This document shows, piece by piece, positions 9,510 through 17,874 of a stretch of 36,567 nucleotides of DNA. Positions within the stretch are counted from its first letter, which is position 1; the number at the start of each line of letters is the position of its first letter. The notes beneath the pieces are model-generated. The model was not told where the DNA came from. It saw only the letters and a list, made by a program, of their open reading frames with translations, and searched no databases. Source of the DNA: an uncultured Clostridia bacterium (GTDB lineage: Bacteria > Bacillota_A > Clostridia > TANB77 > CAG-508). The stretch is from assembly GCA_944393295.1 (NCBI GenBank), contig CALXZR010000037.1, positions 1 through 36,567 of the forward strand, given 5' to 3'. Position numbers and translations under genes: made by a program.

Positions 9510-9538
9510 TTTATATATTTTTATAATCTAAATGTCAA
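9510..9538 (-). promoter_or_regulatory. Sigma-A promoter of the 8188-9446 operon
   Basis: Perfect TTGACA (9533-9538), 17-bp spacer, TATAAA (9510-9515) on the minus strand, in the gap after the 9546-10532 gene. Confidence 0.8.
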
Positions 9539-9545
9539 TATTATT

Positions 9546-10532
9546 CTAATATTTTATTTCATTTAGATTTCCACCATTTGTTCCTATTCTGTACATTTGA
9601 TAAATATTATTATCACCGCTAGAAGCATCTAAATAGTAAATTTGTCCATTTGTAGTTAGATTAATTCTTGTTTTATTTGTTTTTATTTCAGTAATTACTT
9701 TCAAATTTTTACCATTTATTCCTATACTACTAATATTACTATTTTCTAAATCGTAAAAATATATTTTATCTTTATATATATTAAAAATATAAGAATTTAC
9801 TTTATCTGTTACAGTTTCTCTTTCGCTTCCATCTATCTTTATTCTACTTAAAAAGCTTTCTGATTCTTTATAATAATATATCCAATCTTCGTATACTTGA
9901 AATTCTGTAATTTCATCATTTAACAAAGTTTTCTTATCAGTTCCACTTAAATTCATACTATACAAATACCCAAAATCATCTGTATAATATATATTTGATG
10001 ATGTTACAACAAAATCTTCTATATTATCTTCACAAATTTGAGTTTCTGCATTTGTATCTATAGAAATTTTTGATAATCCAGAACTTTCACCTAAATTGGC
10101 ATAATAAATTACATTATCAACTATATAAAATTTACTAATTGTTGTTTGAATTTCTTTAACTGTTGAAAGTTCATCACCATTTGTTTTTACTTTTTTTATA
10201 AGTAAACTATTGTTTTCTCCTTTAGTTAAATAATAAATATAGTCTCCTACCATTTGCATTGAATAAGCAGTTTCATTTGTTATTTGATATTCTTTATTAC
10301 CTTTTACTTTTACAATACCTTCTTCATATTTATTGTAAAAAATAGAATCACTACTTTCTGTTACTAGTCCAAGATTTGATATATTTCCTAATATAACCTC
10401 ATTTGTTTTATCTTTACTAGTTACCACAGCTACTATTACAGCTATAATAATTACAGCTAAAGCTATTATACTTATTATAACTGCAGCTTTTTTATTTAGT
10501 TTTTTTGATTTTTTAACTTCGTTTTCTTCCAT
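9546..10532 (-). CDS. Membrane-anchored beta-propeller-like protein (DUF5050-like)
   Basis: 328 residues. Residues 1-20 are basic (KKSKKLNKK), 18-42 form one membrane segment, and the rest is predicted outside the cell. The outer part contains repeated units of about 40 residues ending in IYYxxx (DYIYYLTKG, NVIYYANLG, SNIYYTDDFG, DWIYYYKES, GQIYYLDAS), the pattern of DUF5050-type WD/propeller-like repeats found in clostridial surface proteins. It is 22 bases downstream of the 681-residue membrane protein, in an operon with it, and both share an N-terminal anchor with a large extracytoplasmic domain. A sensor or cell-wall role is likely but unproven. Confidence 0.75.
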   Translation of the reverse strand: MEENEVKKSKKLNKKAAVIISIIALAVIIIAVIVAVVTSKDKTNEVILGNISNLGLVTESSDSIFYNKYEEGIVKVKGNKEYQITNETAYSMQMVGDYIYYLTKGENNSLLIKKVKTNGDELSTVKEIQTTISKFYIVDNVIYYANLGESSGLSKISIDTNAETQICEDNIEDFVVTSSNIYYTDDFGYLYSMNLSGTDKKTLLNDEITEFQVYEDWIYYYKESESFLSRIKIDGSERETVTDKVNSYIFNIYKDKIYFYDLENSNISSIGINGKNLKVITEIKTNKTRINLTTNGQIYYLDASSGDNNIYQMYRIGTNGGNLNEIKY

Positions 10533-10554
10533 TTAAAAACCTCTTTTCTTATGT

Positions 10555-12600
10555 TTATTCTTCAGATAAGTTAAATTCTGAATCGATATTAAATACATAT
10601 CCATTTACAGTTACAACTGCAATATCACCACTTATATTTACAGTTACATTATATCCATCTATTTGTAAATTTTCTAAATTAGCTAAAGTGTAGTTTTCTC
10701 CTCTTAACTCTGCTTCTCCCATCTGATTTGAAATAACTTCAATTAATTTTTGTTTTGCTGCTTCTTTTTCTTGTACATTTACCTGATTTTGTATATTACT
10801 TTGTTCTACAACTGAAGTATTATTATTTTGTTCTATTAAATTTAATGTTGCCTTTTTCTCATTTGTAACAAAATTAATTCTATCTATAATTTGAATCATT
10901 ATGTTATTTAATTCTTCATCATTTAATCTATCTAAAAATAAACAATTTTCATCAGTTAAATTTGGTATTTCTATAGTTGCTGTTTCAAAGTTTATATTAT
11001 AATTTATATTTGCTGTAGCTTGTCCCTCTTGTGTAGTGTAAGTTACAATAGCCTCATTTTTTACTTCTTTTGAACTAGCAGTACCATTTGTAGTTAAATC
11101 AAAAGAAATTTTTGTATTTATCTCCAAATTATTTATTAAACCTAACTCTGTAAAAATTTTAGTTGATACATCTGAAGTATTTTTTTCTATTTTGATTGTA
11201 AATCCATTATTTAAATTACTTGCTCCATCAGTTGTACTTTCCTCTAAAACATTTTGATTAACGGTATTTGAACTTTCCATTTCAATATCTTGTGTAGCAA
11301 GTTCATTATTATTTTTTACTTCAACTCCTAATAGTGTAAACTTTAATTTTTCCTTATTAGTTTCTTCTAAAAATTCCATTTCTGCATTTATATCTGCAGA
11401 TTTTACGCTTAATTTTCTTATTTTTTCTTCTACTACATATAGTGAAATTTCTATTTCCGTATTATCTACATTTGAATTTTCTATTTTTGTAATTTCTTCG
11501 TCTAAAATTTCTTGTAATTCTTGAACAGTTTTATTTACTTTGTTTCCTGTTAAAATTGAAGTTAAAATTTGAAATTCTTCATTTTCTTCATTTGAGGCTG
11601 TATTTCCATTGTCTTCTTCCCTTATTGGTGTTATATCAATAGTTGTATTTTGAAGAGATATATTATTTTCAGCATTTGATTGAATTGAATTTTCTAAATT
11701 GTTGTTTATACTTGTATTTTGATTTTGAGTATTATTATTTCCTTGAACTGTATTTTCTGAAATTAATCCAAGTAATTCGGTGTCATTCCTCAAATTTTTT
11801 AATAACTCACTATATAAGGTATTTAGTTCAGAATAAGTTGTATTTAATATATAGCTATTTGCAGTGAGTGTTTGATTTTCATCTGTTGAAATTAAAACAT
11901 TTTCTTTTTCTGAAAAACTTTCGTCTTTAAAAGCATTATATATAATTTGCATATATTCATTTGATTTTGTTTGCTTTAATTCTTCACTTATTTCTATATT
12001 ATCTGCATTTTCTACATTTATAGCTTGTAGTACTTCTTCTATATTTGTTTCAATACCAAAAGCTCTACTTAAAGTTTCGTCTAGATTTTCTTTACTTGAA
12101 CCTAAATATTTATCTGCAATCTCGTCAGAAGCAATTGCAACTGAATTTTCATCAATTATTGCTTTTATTTTTGCTAATTCGTTATCTGCATAATTTACGT
12201 TTAATTCAGAATAATTCTTATTTTGATTTTTATCAGTTACTTGATTAAATCCAATATTAAATTTACTTATATCTAATTGACCATTTGTAATACTTTCCAT
12301 ATTAGTACTTGCTGTTAAATTTATATTAGAATTATTAGTTTGTGTTTTGCATTTTTCTTTAATTGCACTATACACGTCACTATTAAATGTTTGATATATA
12401 TTATTTGTTGCTAAATAGCGAAAAAACTTAGATTTTGGTTTTTCTACCATATAATTTGTATAATAATAGTATGCTGCTACTCCTCCAGCAAGTAAAATAA
12501 TAATTAAAAATAAACTTATTATGATTGGTGCTTTGCTTTTCTTTTTTTGAGGTCTATTAGGACCTATTAAAATATCTTCTACTGATGGCTTCTCGTTCAT
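10555..12600 (-). CDS. Large membrane-anchored extracytoplasmic protein, unknown (DUF6583-like)
   Basis: 681 residues. A short cytoplasmic segment with RPQKKKSKAP precedes one membrane helix (about 24-47, ending in the aromatic AAYYYYTNYM). The rest is an extracytoplasmic region rich in Asn, Thr, Glu and Ile. An Asn/Gln-rich low-complexity linker (about 275-330) splits the outer part into two domains, each with long beta-rich sequence resembling large clostridial anchored proteins of the DUF6583 kind. GGAGATAAAAT precedes the ATG. First gene of a two-gene operon with 9546-10532. Family assignment is tentative; topology is clear. Confidence 0.7.
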   Translation of the reverse strand: MNEKPSVEDILIGPNRPQKKKSKAPIIISLFLIIILLAGGVAAYYYYTNYMVEKPKSKFFRYLATNNIYQTFNSDVYSAIKEKCKTQTNNSNINLTASTNMESITNGQLDISKFNIGFNQVTDKNQNKNYSELNVNYADNELAKIKAIIDENSVAIASDEIADKYLGSSKENLDETLSRAFGIETNIEEVLQAINVENADNIEISEELKQTKSNEYMQIIYNAFKDESFSEKENVLISTDENQTLTANSYILNTTYSELNTLYSELLKNLRNDTELLGLISENTVQGNNNTQNQNTSINNNLENSIQSNAENNISLQNTTIDITPIREEDNGNTASNEENEEFQILTSILTGNKVNKTVQELQEILDEEITKIENSNVDNTEIEISLYVVEEKIRKLSVKSADINAEMEFLEETNKEKLKFTLLGVEVKNNNELATQDIEMESSNTVNQNVLEESTTDGASNLNNGFTIKIEKNTSDVSTKIFTELGLINNLEINTKISFDLTTNGTASSKEVKNEAIVTYTTQEGQATANINYNINFETATIEIPNLTDENCLFLDRLNDEELNNIMIQIIDRINFVTNEKKATLNLIEQNNNTSVVEQSNIQNQVNVQEKEAAKQKLIEVISNQMGEAELRGENYTLANLENLQIDGYNVTVNISGDIAVVTVNGYVFNIDSEFNLSEE

Positions 12601-12748
12601 ATTTTATCTCCAATCTTAATATTTATATTTACTTAAATATTATATCTAAAAACACAAAAAATAACAAGCACAATTTATAAAGAATAACTTGTTTTTTTTA
12701 TAATTTAAATTTATTTTTTCTTAAAAATATACACTCTCATTAATATTT

Positions 12749-12758
12749 ATGATATAAT
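12749..12758 (+). promoter_or_regulatory. Extended -10 promoter of the ABC ATPase gene
   Basis: TGATATAAT (TGnTATAAT type, -10 hexamer at 12753-12758), 31 bases before the ATG. No good -35 box is visible, consistent with an extended -10 promoter. Confidence 0.5.
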
Positions 12759-12788
12759 TTTTATATATAATTGAAAGGAATTTATAAT

Positions 12789-13490
12789 ATGTCTTATATA
12801 GAATTTAAAAATGTAACTAAAGAATATGGTACTGAAGGCAATAAAATAAAGGCTCTAAATAATGTAAATTTTTCTATTGAAAAAGGTGAACTTACAGTTA
12901 TACTTGGAGCTTCTGGTGCAGGAAAAACTACTGCTCTTAATATTCTAGGTGGAATGGATTCTCCAACCTCAGGAGATGTAATTGTAGATAGCAAAAATAT
13001 TACAGATTTTAATAACAGAAAACTATGTAAATATCGTAGAGAGGATGTTGGTTTTGTATTTCAATTTTACAATCTAGTTCCAAATTTAACAGCTATTGAA
13101 AATGTAGAACTTGCTTCTCAAATATGTAAGGATAGTTTGGAACCAAGTGATATTCTACAAAAAGTTGGATTGGAAAATAGAATGAATAATTTTCCAGCTC
13201 AATTATCTGGTGGAGAACAACAAAGAGTAGCAATTGCTAGAGCCATTGCTAAAAATCCAAAATTGCTTTTATGTGATGAACCAACAGGCGCTCTTGACTA
13301 TAAAACCGGAAAGCAAATTCTTAAACTTTTACAAGATACTTGTAGAAAAGATAAAATGACTGTTATTATAATTACCCATAACTCTGCTATATCTGCTATG
13401 GCAGACAAAATTATTCATTTTAAAAGTGGCGAAGTTACTGATATAGTATTAAATGATAACCCTACTAGTGTAGAAAAAATTGAATGGTAA
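12789..13490 (+). CDS. ABC transporter ATP-binding protein, MacB/LolD-type, without adjacent permease
   Basis: 233 residues from ATG 12789, preceded by AAAGGA; an upstream TTG at 12771 would overlap that ribosome binding site and is rejected. All nucleotide-binding motifs are present: Walker [10 protein letters not shown] (about 40), Q-loop [10 protein letters not shown], signature [14 protein letters not shown], Walker [13 protein letters not shown] and the switch H in IIITHN. The subgroup is that of MacB/LolD/FtsE-like exporters of lipoproteins, peptides or antibiotics, whose permease is normally the next gene. Here a terminator follows at once and the next gene is convergent, so the partner must be elsewhere. 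The ATPase call is secure; the substrate is unknown. Confidence 0.93.
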   Translation: MSYIEFKNVTKEYGTEGNKIKALNNVNFSIEKGELTVILGASGAGKTTALNILGGMDSPTSGDVIVDSKNITDFNNRKLCKYRREDVGFVFQFYNLVPNLTAIENVELASQICKDSLEPSDILQKVGLENRMNNFPAQLSGGEQQRVAIARAIAKNPKLLLCDEPTGALDYKTGKQILKLLQDTCRKDKMTVIIITHNSAISAMADKIIHFKSGEVTDIVLNDNPTSVEKIEW

Positions 13491-13513
13491 AAGCTCTAAT
13501 TAAATTAGAGCTT
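13491..13513. terminator. Bidirectional terminator between ABC ATPase and thioesterase genes
   Basis: 10-bp perfect stem (13491-13500 with 13504-13513), 3-nt loop, six T following on the + strand. It overlaps the last codons of the convergent thioesterase gene. Confidence 0.85.
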
Positions 13514-13922
13514 TTTTCATATTTTCAAATTTTTCACTAAACTGTTTTGCATATTTTTTTAAATTAATTGGTTTTAAATTTTTATCTGTAAAACAATGTT
13601 TTGTTTCTGCAATTATTACATCATTTCCATTCTTTTTATCTTTTACTTCATATCCTATTGTCATTCTTACTCCTGAATATTCTTTTATATAAGGTTTAAT
13701 TAAGATTGTATCATCAAAAGTAACATAATGTTTATATGTACAATTAACACCTAATACTGGTATTGTTACACCATATTCCTCCAATACAGAAAATGGTATT
13801 CCAAGATATTCAAGCCAGCTACATCTAGCCTCTTCTAAAAATCTAATATAATTAGAATGATGTACTATTCCCATTTTATCTGTTTCATAATAGTTTATTT
13901 TTCTTTCAAATATATAATCCAT
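13500..13922 (-). CDS. Acyl-CoA thioesterase, hot-dog fold, YbgC/FadM family
   Basis: 140 residues, the normal length of this family. The active-site region is YYETDKMGIVHHSNYIRFLEEAR near residue 10-32: the Asp of ETD and the following H-H-S-N-Y-x-R-x-x-E are the YbgC/4-hydroxybenzoyl-CoA thioesterase signature. Its ribosome binding site GGAGG lies within the last codons of nadE, whose stop is one base away, so the two are translationally coupled. It hydrolyses acyl-CoA or similar thioesters; the physiological substrate is not visible from sequence. Last gene of the NAD operon; association with NAD synthesis may be only positional. Confidence 0.9.
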   Translation of the reverse strand: MDYIFERKINYYETDKMGIVHHSNYIRFLEEARCSWLEYLGIPFSVLEEYGVTIPVLGVNCTYKHYVTFDDTILIKPYIKEYSGVRMTIGYEVKDKKNGNDVIIAETKHCFTDKNLKPINLKKYAKQFSEKFENMKKALI

Positions 13923-13923
13923 T

Positions 13924-14689
13924 TTACTCCTCCATTAAATAATTTTTTCTGTCAAATCTATATACTGGTATAGCTTCTCTTTTATGTTTTGAAGCATTAA
14001 ATCTTTTTAAAATTTCTTTTTTGGCTTCTTTTTCTGTATCTCCTGTTTCTATCATTTCTGCAATTTGACTATATTTTATCCCCATTTTTTCCTCATCTGT
14101 TAATCCTCCTAATCCATCATTAGGTGCTTTTTTTAAAATTTTTTCTGGAACTTTTAAATATTTTCCAATAGCCAAAACTTCATCAACAGTAAAATTACCA
14201 ATTGGATTAAAATCGTATGCACTATCTCCCCATTTTGTAGTGTATCCTACCATTGCCTCGCAAAGATTTCCTGTTCCAATTACTAAATATCCTAATGTTT
14301 GTGCAATTGCATATAAGCTCGTCATTCTTAGTCTGGGTTTTGTGTTAATCTTAGATTCATTACATAAATTTTTATTTAAATTAGAATTTATCTCTTTTTC
14401 TAGTTCTATATAGGTTTGGGTTAAATCAATTTTTATAAATCTAACTCCAAATGTATCTGCTACTAACTTTGCATCATCAAAATCTAAAGAAACCGAATTA
14501 CATGGCATTGAAACAGCTAATACTCTTTCTTTTCCCAAAGCTTTAACTGCCATTGCAAGAACAGTTGCCGAATCCTTTCCACCACTATTTCCGAACTACA
14601 ACGCCCCTTGCTTTAGTTTTTTCTACATATTCTCTTATCCATCTAATAGCATTTTCAGTTTCCTTTAATAAAATTTCTTTTTTTAACAT
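13924..14689 (-). CDS. nadE: NH3-dependent NAD synthetase; needs one +1 shift at CGGA
   Basis: The true start is ATG 14689 after AAGAAGGG. Read straight, the frame stops at TAG just after codon 32. If one C at 14592 is skipped, a complete 254-residue protein results, the usual size of the ammonia-dependent enzyme. The junction then reads GVVVGNSGGKDSATVLAMAV, the ATP-pyrophosphatase motif SGGKDS at residues 35-40. Downstream conserved segments are intact: LRMTSLYAIAQ, GTGNLCEAMVGYTTKWGDSA, and SDGLGGLTDEEK-like PNDGLGGLTDEEKMGI. It converts nicotinate adenine dinucleotide to NAD with ATP and ammonia. It lies 12 bases after nadD and overlaps the thioesterase ribosome binding site. An essential step with an otherwise undamaged sequence argues against a pseudogene. 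Confidence 0.88.
14589..14592 (-). other. CGGA +1 recoding site 3 (Gly33 of NadE)
   Basis: Minus-strand GTA GTT CGG AAA TAG must be read GTA GTT (C) GGA AAT AGT GGT GGA AAG to give V-V-G-N-S-G-G-K. The extra base is complementary to 14592. The next in-frame codon but one after CGG is a stop, so a ribosome that does not shift releases at once. Confidence 0.78.
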
Positions 14690-14701
14690 AATAACCCTTC
14701 T

Positions 14702-15307
14702 TTACATATATAATTTATTTTTATTAATATAATCTACCACTTCATCTGGTGCTAAATATCGTATACTTCTTCCATTTTTTACTTCGCCTCTTACAAAAGT
14801 TGAACTTAAATTACTATGAATTTCGGTATTTACTTTAATAAACTTTTCTTTATTTCTATTTAGAAATTTATTACTTTTTACAATGTTTTGGACACTATCT
14901 TTATCTCTTTCAATAATTAAAAATTTAAATTCATTTACTAATTCTGTAGATTTTTTCCACGTTTCTAATTCCTTTAAATTATCACTACCCATTGTAAAAT
15001 AAATTTCATAGTTTAAATATTGTTTTTGCAAAATTCTAAGTGTTTCTATAGTAAATAGTTGTCTGCTTTGCTCTAATTCTATTTTAGAAACTTCAAACCT
15101 ATCATTTTTATCACAAACAAGCTTTAGCATTTGATATCTATGTTCATTTTCAATTAACTCCTTTTTTTGATATAAACTATTTACTGGCACAAATATAACT
15201 TTTTCTACATCTTTGAATTCATTTAACATTTGCTCTGCAAAAGAAAAATGCGAATTTAAAGGTGGATTAAAGGCTCCTCCAAATATAATAATTTTCTTTT
15301 TTTCCAT
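14702..15307 (-). CDS. nadD: Nicotinate-nucleotide adenylyltransferase
   Basis: 201 residues, normal size for NadD. N-terminal nucleotidyltransferase motif IIIFGGAFNPPLNSHFSFAEQ; the family norm is GGxFxPxHxGH, so the first His of the [HT]xGH motif is replaced by Leu and the Gly by Ser (L-N-S-H), while the second His is kept. The C-terminal ISSTxVR-type motif is present as LSSTFVRGEV, followed by YLAPDEVVDYI. TMGSDNLKELETW is the usual central segment. It adenylates nicotinate mononucleotide to the substrate of NadE, the next gene. AGAGGA precedes the ATG, and the 56-residue Cys-rich gene ends 10 bases before it. Confidence 0.9.
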   Translation of the reverse strand: MEKKKIIIFGGAFNPPLNSHFSFAEQMLNEFKDVEKVIFVPVNSLYQKKELIENEHRYQMLKLVCDKNDRFEVSKIELEQSRQLFTIETLRILQKQYLNYEIYFTMGSDNLKELETWKKSTELVNEFKFLIIERDKDSVQNIVKSNKFLNRNKEKFIKVNTEIHSNLSSTFVRGEVKNGRSIRYLAPDEVVDYINKNKLYM

Positions 15308-15317
15308 ATAAATCCTC

Positions 15318-15488
15318 TTAATTAAATTTTAATTGTTCTCCATTTTTATTTTTTTCTTCATTGTATTTTTCAATTGCGTCTTTTATAAAAATTTTACTTC
15401 TTCCACAACTTGGGTTATCTAAACTACAATGATTAAAACATCCTCTACAAGTTAATTTTCTTAAATATTGTTTTAATTCTTCCTCCAT
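15318..15488 (-). CDS. 56-residue Cys-rich protein, unknown, heads the NAD operon
   Basis: ATG 15488 follows GGAGGAAC and opens 56 codons. The protein has a compact cysteine cluster, LTCRGCFNHCSLDNPSCGRS at residues 12-31: four Cys and one His, in the pattern of a small zinc or iron-sulfur site. A charged helical tail follows (KDAIEKYNEEKNKNGEQ). It sits 10 bases upstream of nadD. I do not recognise a family. Strong ribosome binding site, cysteine pattern and operon spacing make it a convincing gene. Confidence 0.8.
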   Translation of the reverse strand: MEEELKQYLRKLTCRGCFNHCSLDNPSCGRSKIFIKDAIEKYNEEKNKNGEQLKFN

Positions 15489-15530
15489 AGTTCCTCCTTT
15501 TGAATTTTACTTATATCACAAAATCGAAAA

Positions 15531-15554
15531 AAAAGATAGTACAAACTATCTTTT
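15531..15554 (-). terminator. Terminator of the AI-2E permease gene
   Basis: 10-bp perfect stem (15531-15540 with 15545-15554), 4-nt loop, followed on the minus strand by a further run of T. A likely extended -10 (TGATATAAG) for the NAD operon lies just downstream, near 15511-15519. Confidence 0.8.
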
Positions 15555-15578
15555 ATTTCTTTATGGTTTAATTTAATA

Positions 15579-16703
15579 TTATTCTACTGCTTTATTTAAT
15601 TTTTTATTAACATCTTTTTTTACCAAAGTATATATAATTGAAGCTATTGGAACACCAATTAACATACCAAGTATTCCACCTAAACTTCCACCTACTGAAA
15701 CTGCTACTAAAACCCACATTCCTGGTAAACCAACTTGACCACCTACAACTCTTGGATAAATTAGATTTCCTTCAATTTGTTGTAAAATTATTACAAATAT
15801 AATAAAAGTAATAACTTTAATTGGATTTACAGATACAATTAATATAGCGCCGATTATAACTCCTATAAAACATCCTACAACTGGTATTAGAGCTGTTACT
15901 CCTACTAATACACCAATTGGAACAGCATATGGGATTCTTAAAATAAGCATTCCTAAAATGCAAAGCACTCCTAAAATTGTTGCTTCTAAACATTGAACTG
16001 TAAAAAAGCTTTTAAATATATTGTTTGAAACTTTACCAATACTAATTATTTTTTCTGCTCTCTCTTCTCCTAAATATGCCTTTATTAATCTTTTTGCTTG
16101 TTCTTGTAATTTTTCCTTATCTATTAAAATATACATTGCAAAAATTATTGCTATAAAGAAAGTAGCTATACCACTAAATACATTGGTAATAACAGTTATT
16201 GAAGATGTTAATAATTTTATACCTTGATCTATAGCTTCTTTTTTTAGATTTTCAACCTCTAAATTTTGCAAAAAATCATTTATATTTGGAATGTCTTGTG
16301 CATAATTTTGAGCAAATTTTGTTATTTCTTGAACATAATAAGGTATATTATCAATTAATAAATTAAAAATATTTATTAGTTCTGGAACTATTAAAGTAAC
16401 AATCAATGTTAAAATTAAAACAATTACAATAACAGCTAATATTATAGAAAATATTCTTATCAATTTTGTTTTCTTTTTCGCTTTTTTCTTTTTGCTAGTA
16501 CTTGTAAATTTCTTTTCAAAAAAGCTCATTGGAATATTTAATATGTAAGCTAATGCTCCACCTAAAATAAATGGAAATATAATATCTATTACAGTATTTA
16601 TTAAATTTCCTAAAACACTTAAATTATTGACAGCCCAATATGCAAGAATAGCTACTAATATTAGAATAAGCCATTTTTTTAAATCACTACTATTTTTCTC
16701 CAT
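15579..16703 (-). CDS. AI-2E family transporter
   Basis: 374 residues with about seven or eight membrane helices, starting after EKNSSDLKK with two close helices (13-30, 36-56). A basic cytoplasmic loop (SKKKKAKKKTK) and a long outer loop (about 115-165) follow. The C-terminal part carries the AI-2E/PerM family (PF01594) signature: LEATILGVLCILGMLILRIP, then PVVGCFIGVIIGAIL, then QQIEGNLIYPRVVGGQVGLP. Members export or take up varied small molecules; some are Na+/H+ antiporters, so autoinducer-2 transport should not be assumed. AGAGAGGA precedes the ATG. It is monocistronic, between a promoter and a terminator. Confidence 0.93.
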   Translation of the reverse strand: MEKNSSDLKKWLILILVAILAYWAVNNLSVLGNLINTVIDIIFPFILGGALAYILNIPMSFFEKKFTSTSKKKKAKKKTKLIRIFSIILAVIVIVLILTLIVTLIVPELINIFNLLIDNIPYYVQEITKFAQNYAQDIPNINDFLQNLEVENLKKEAIDQGIKLLTSSITVITNVFSGIATFFIAIIFAMYILIDKEKLQEQAKRLIKAYLGEERAEKIISIGKVSNNIFKSFFTVQCLEATILGVLCILGMLILRIPYAVPIGVLVGVTALIPVVGCFIGVIIGAILIVSVNPIKVITFIIFVIILQQIEGNLIYPRVVGGQVGLPGMWVLVAVSVGGSLGGILGMLIGVPIASIIYTLVKKDVNKKLNKAVE

Positions 16704-16740
16704 ATATATTCCTCTCTAAAATTTATATCTTAATATTTGT

Positions 16741-16749
16741 ATTATAACA
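16741..16749 (-). promoter_or_regulatory. Extended -10 promoter of the AI-2E gene
   Basis: Minus-strand TGTTATAAT (TATAAT complementary to 16741-16746), 38 bases before the ATG, with a weak TTTAAA -35 at 17-bp spacing. Confidence 0.5.
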
Positions 16750-16807
16750 TACATTTACTAATATTTAAAGTTTTTTAGAACTTGCAAATAAATTTTCTTT
16801 AAACATT

Positions 16808-17767
16808 TTAAACCAATAATCTTAAAATATAAATTACAAAAATAAAAACTAGAGAAAGTCCTTTAATTATAGTAATTGTATCTTTCTTTGGAATATAACA
16901 AAAAGCCCAAATTAAAGCATTGGTAAAAGCTAATAAAATCAAATTTTCCATAAATTCTTCTGATATTTGAATAGGTGTAATAACAGCACCTATTCCTAAA
17001 ATAAAAAAAGAATTTACTACACTTGATCCAATTAGATTTCCAACTCCAATATCTGTATCTTTATTTATAGTTGCTACAATAGAAGTAACTAATTCTGGCA
17101 GAGCGGTCCCTATAGCAACTATTGTAAGACCTATTACCCTTTCACTTAGTCCATAATTTTCTGCTATAATTGTAGCATTATCAACAACGAAATCTCCTCC
17201 TACCTTTAGCAAAACTAGTCCTAAAACCATAATAAAAATTTGAAAAAAAGTATTTTTCTCTTTTTTATTTGTATCTTTCTTTGCTTCACGATATTCTTCT
17301 AAAATTTTCTTTCTATCTAATAAAATTGGATATACTATATACAATATAAATAATACAATTAAAAGTACACCATTTCCAAAATTTATTACTTTATCTTGAT
17401 TTGTTAAAAGTGTTATTACTAATATTAACACAGTTGATGCAAAAGCAATTGGAATATGAAATTTTTTCGTTTCACTTTGAATATAAATTGGTCTTATTAT
17501 TGCCATAAGTCCTAATATAAATAAAAGATTGCACAGATTACTACCAATAGCATTTCCTACAATTAAATCAGTAGAATTTTGTAAAGCAGATTTAACAGTA
17601 ATAATAAGTTCTGGCATTGAAGTTCCTATTGATACAATTGTTAGCCCTATAAGAATTTCCGGAATATGAAATTTTTTGGCTATATTACTTGCTCCTCTAA
17701 CTAACAATTCAGCACCAATTATTAATAAAACTAGCCCCCATAAAATTGCTAATATATTAAATATCAT
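16808..17767 (-). CDS. Calcium/sodium antiporter, YrbG-type CaCA family
   Basis: 319 residues with about ten membrane helices in two inverted halves. Each half holds one alpha-repeat: SIGTSMPELIITVKSALQ with VGNAIGSNLCNLLFILG (about 47-87), and AIGTALPELVTSIVATINKD with VGNLIGSSVVNSFFILG (about 220-262). These GTxxPE and GNxxGSN/S motifs bind the exchanged ions. A charged cytoplasmic loop (EEYREAKKDTNKKEKN, about 157-172) separates the halves. Likely exchanges Ca2+ for Na+ or H+ at the cytoplasmic membrane. GGAGAAAAT precedes the ATG. Confidence 0.94.
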   Translation of the reverse strand: MIFNILAILWGLVLLIIGAELLVRGASNIAKKFHIPEILIGLTIVSIGTSMPELIITVKSALQNSTDLIVGNAIGSNLCNLLFILGLMAIIRPIYIQSETKKFHIPIAFASTVLILVITLLTNQDKVINFGNGVLLIVLFILYIVYPILLDRKKILEEYREAKKDTNKKEKNTFFQIFIMVLGLVLLKVGGDFVVDNATIIAENYGLSERVIGLTIVAIGTALPELVTSIVATINKDTDIGVGNLIGSSVVNSFFILGIGAVITPIQISEEFMENLILLAFTNALIWAFCYIPKKDTITIIKGLSLVFIFVIYILRLLV

Positions 17768-17874
17768 ATTTTCTCCTTCTATATATAATTTTTAATATCT
17801 TAGTTGCCTATTTTAATAAATTCTTTATTATTTTTTATAAATTTGCTAAATTTATACAGTATTCTTTAAATATT

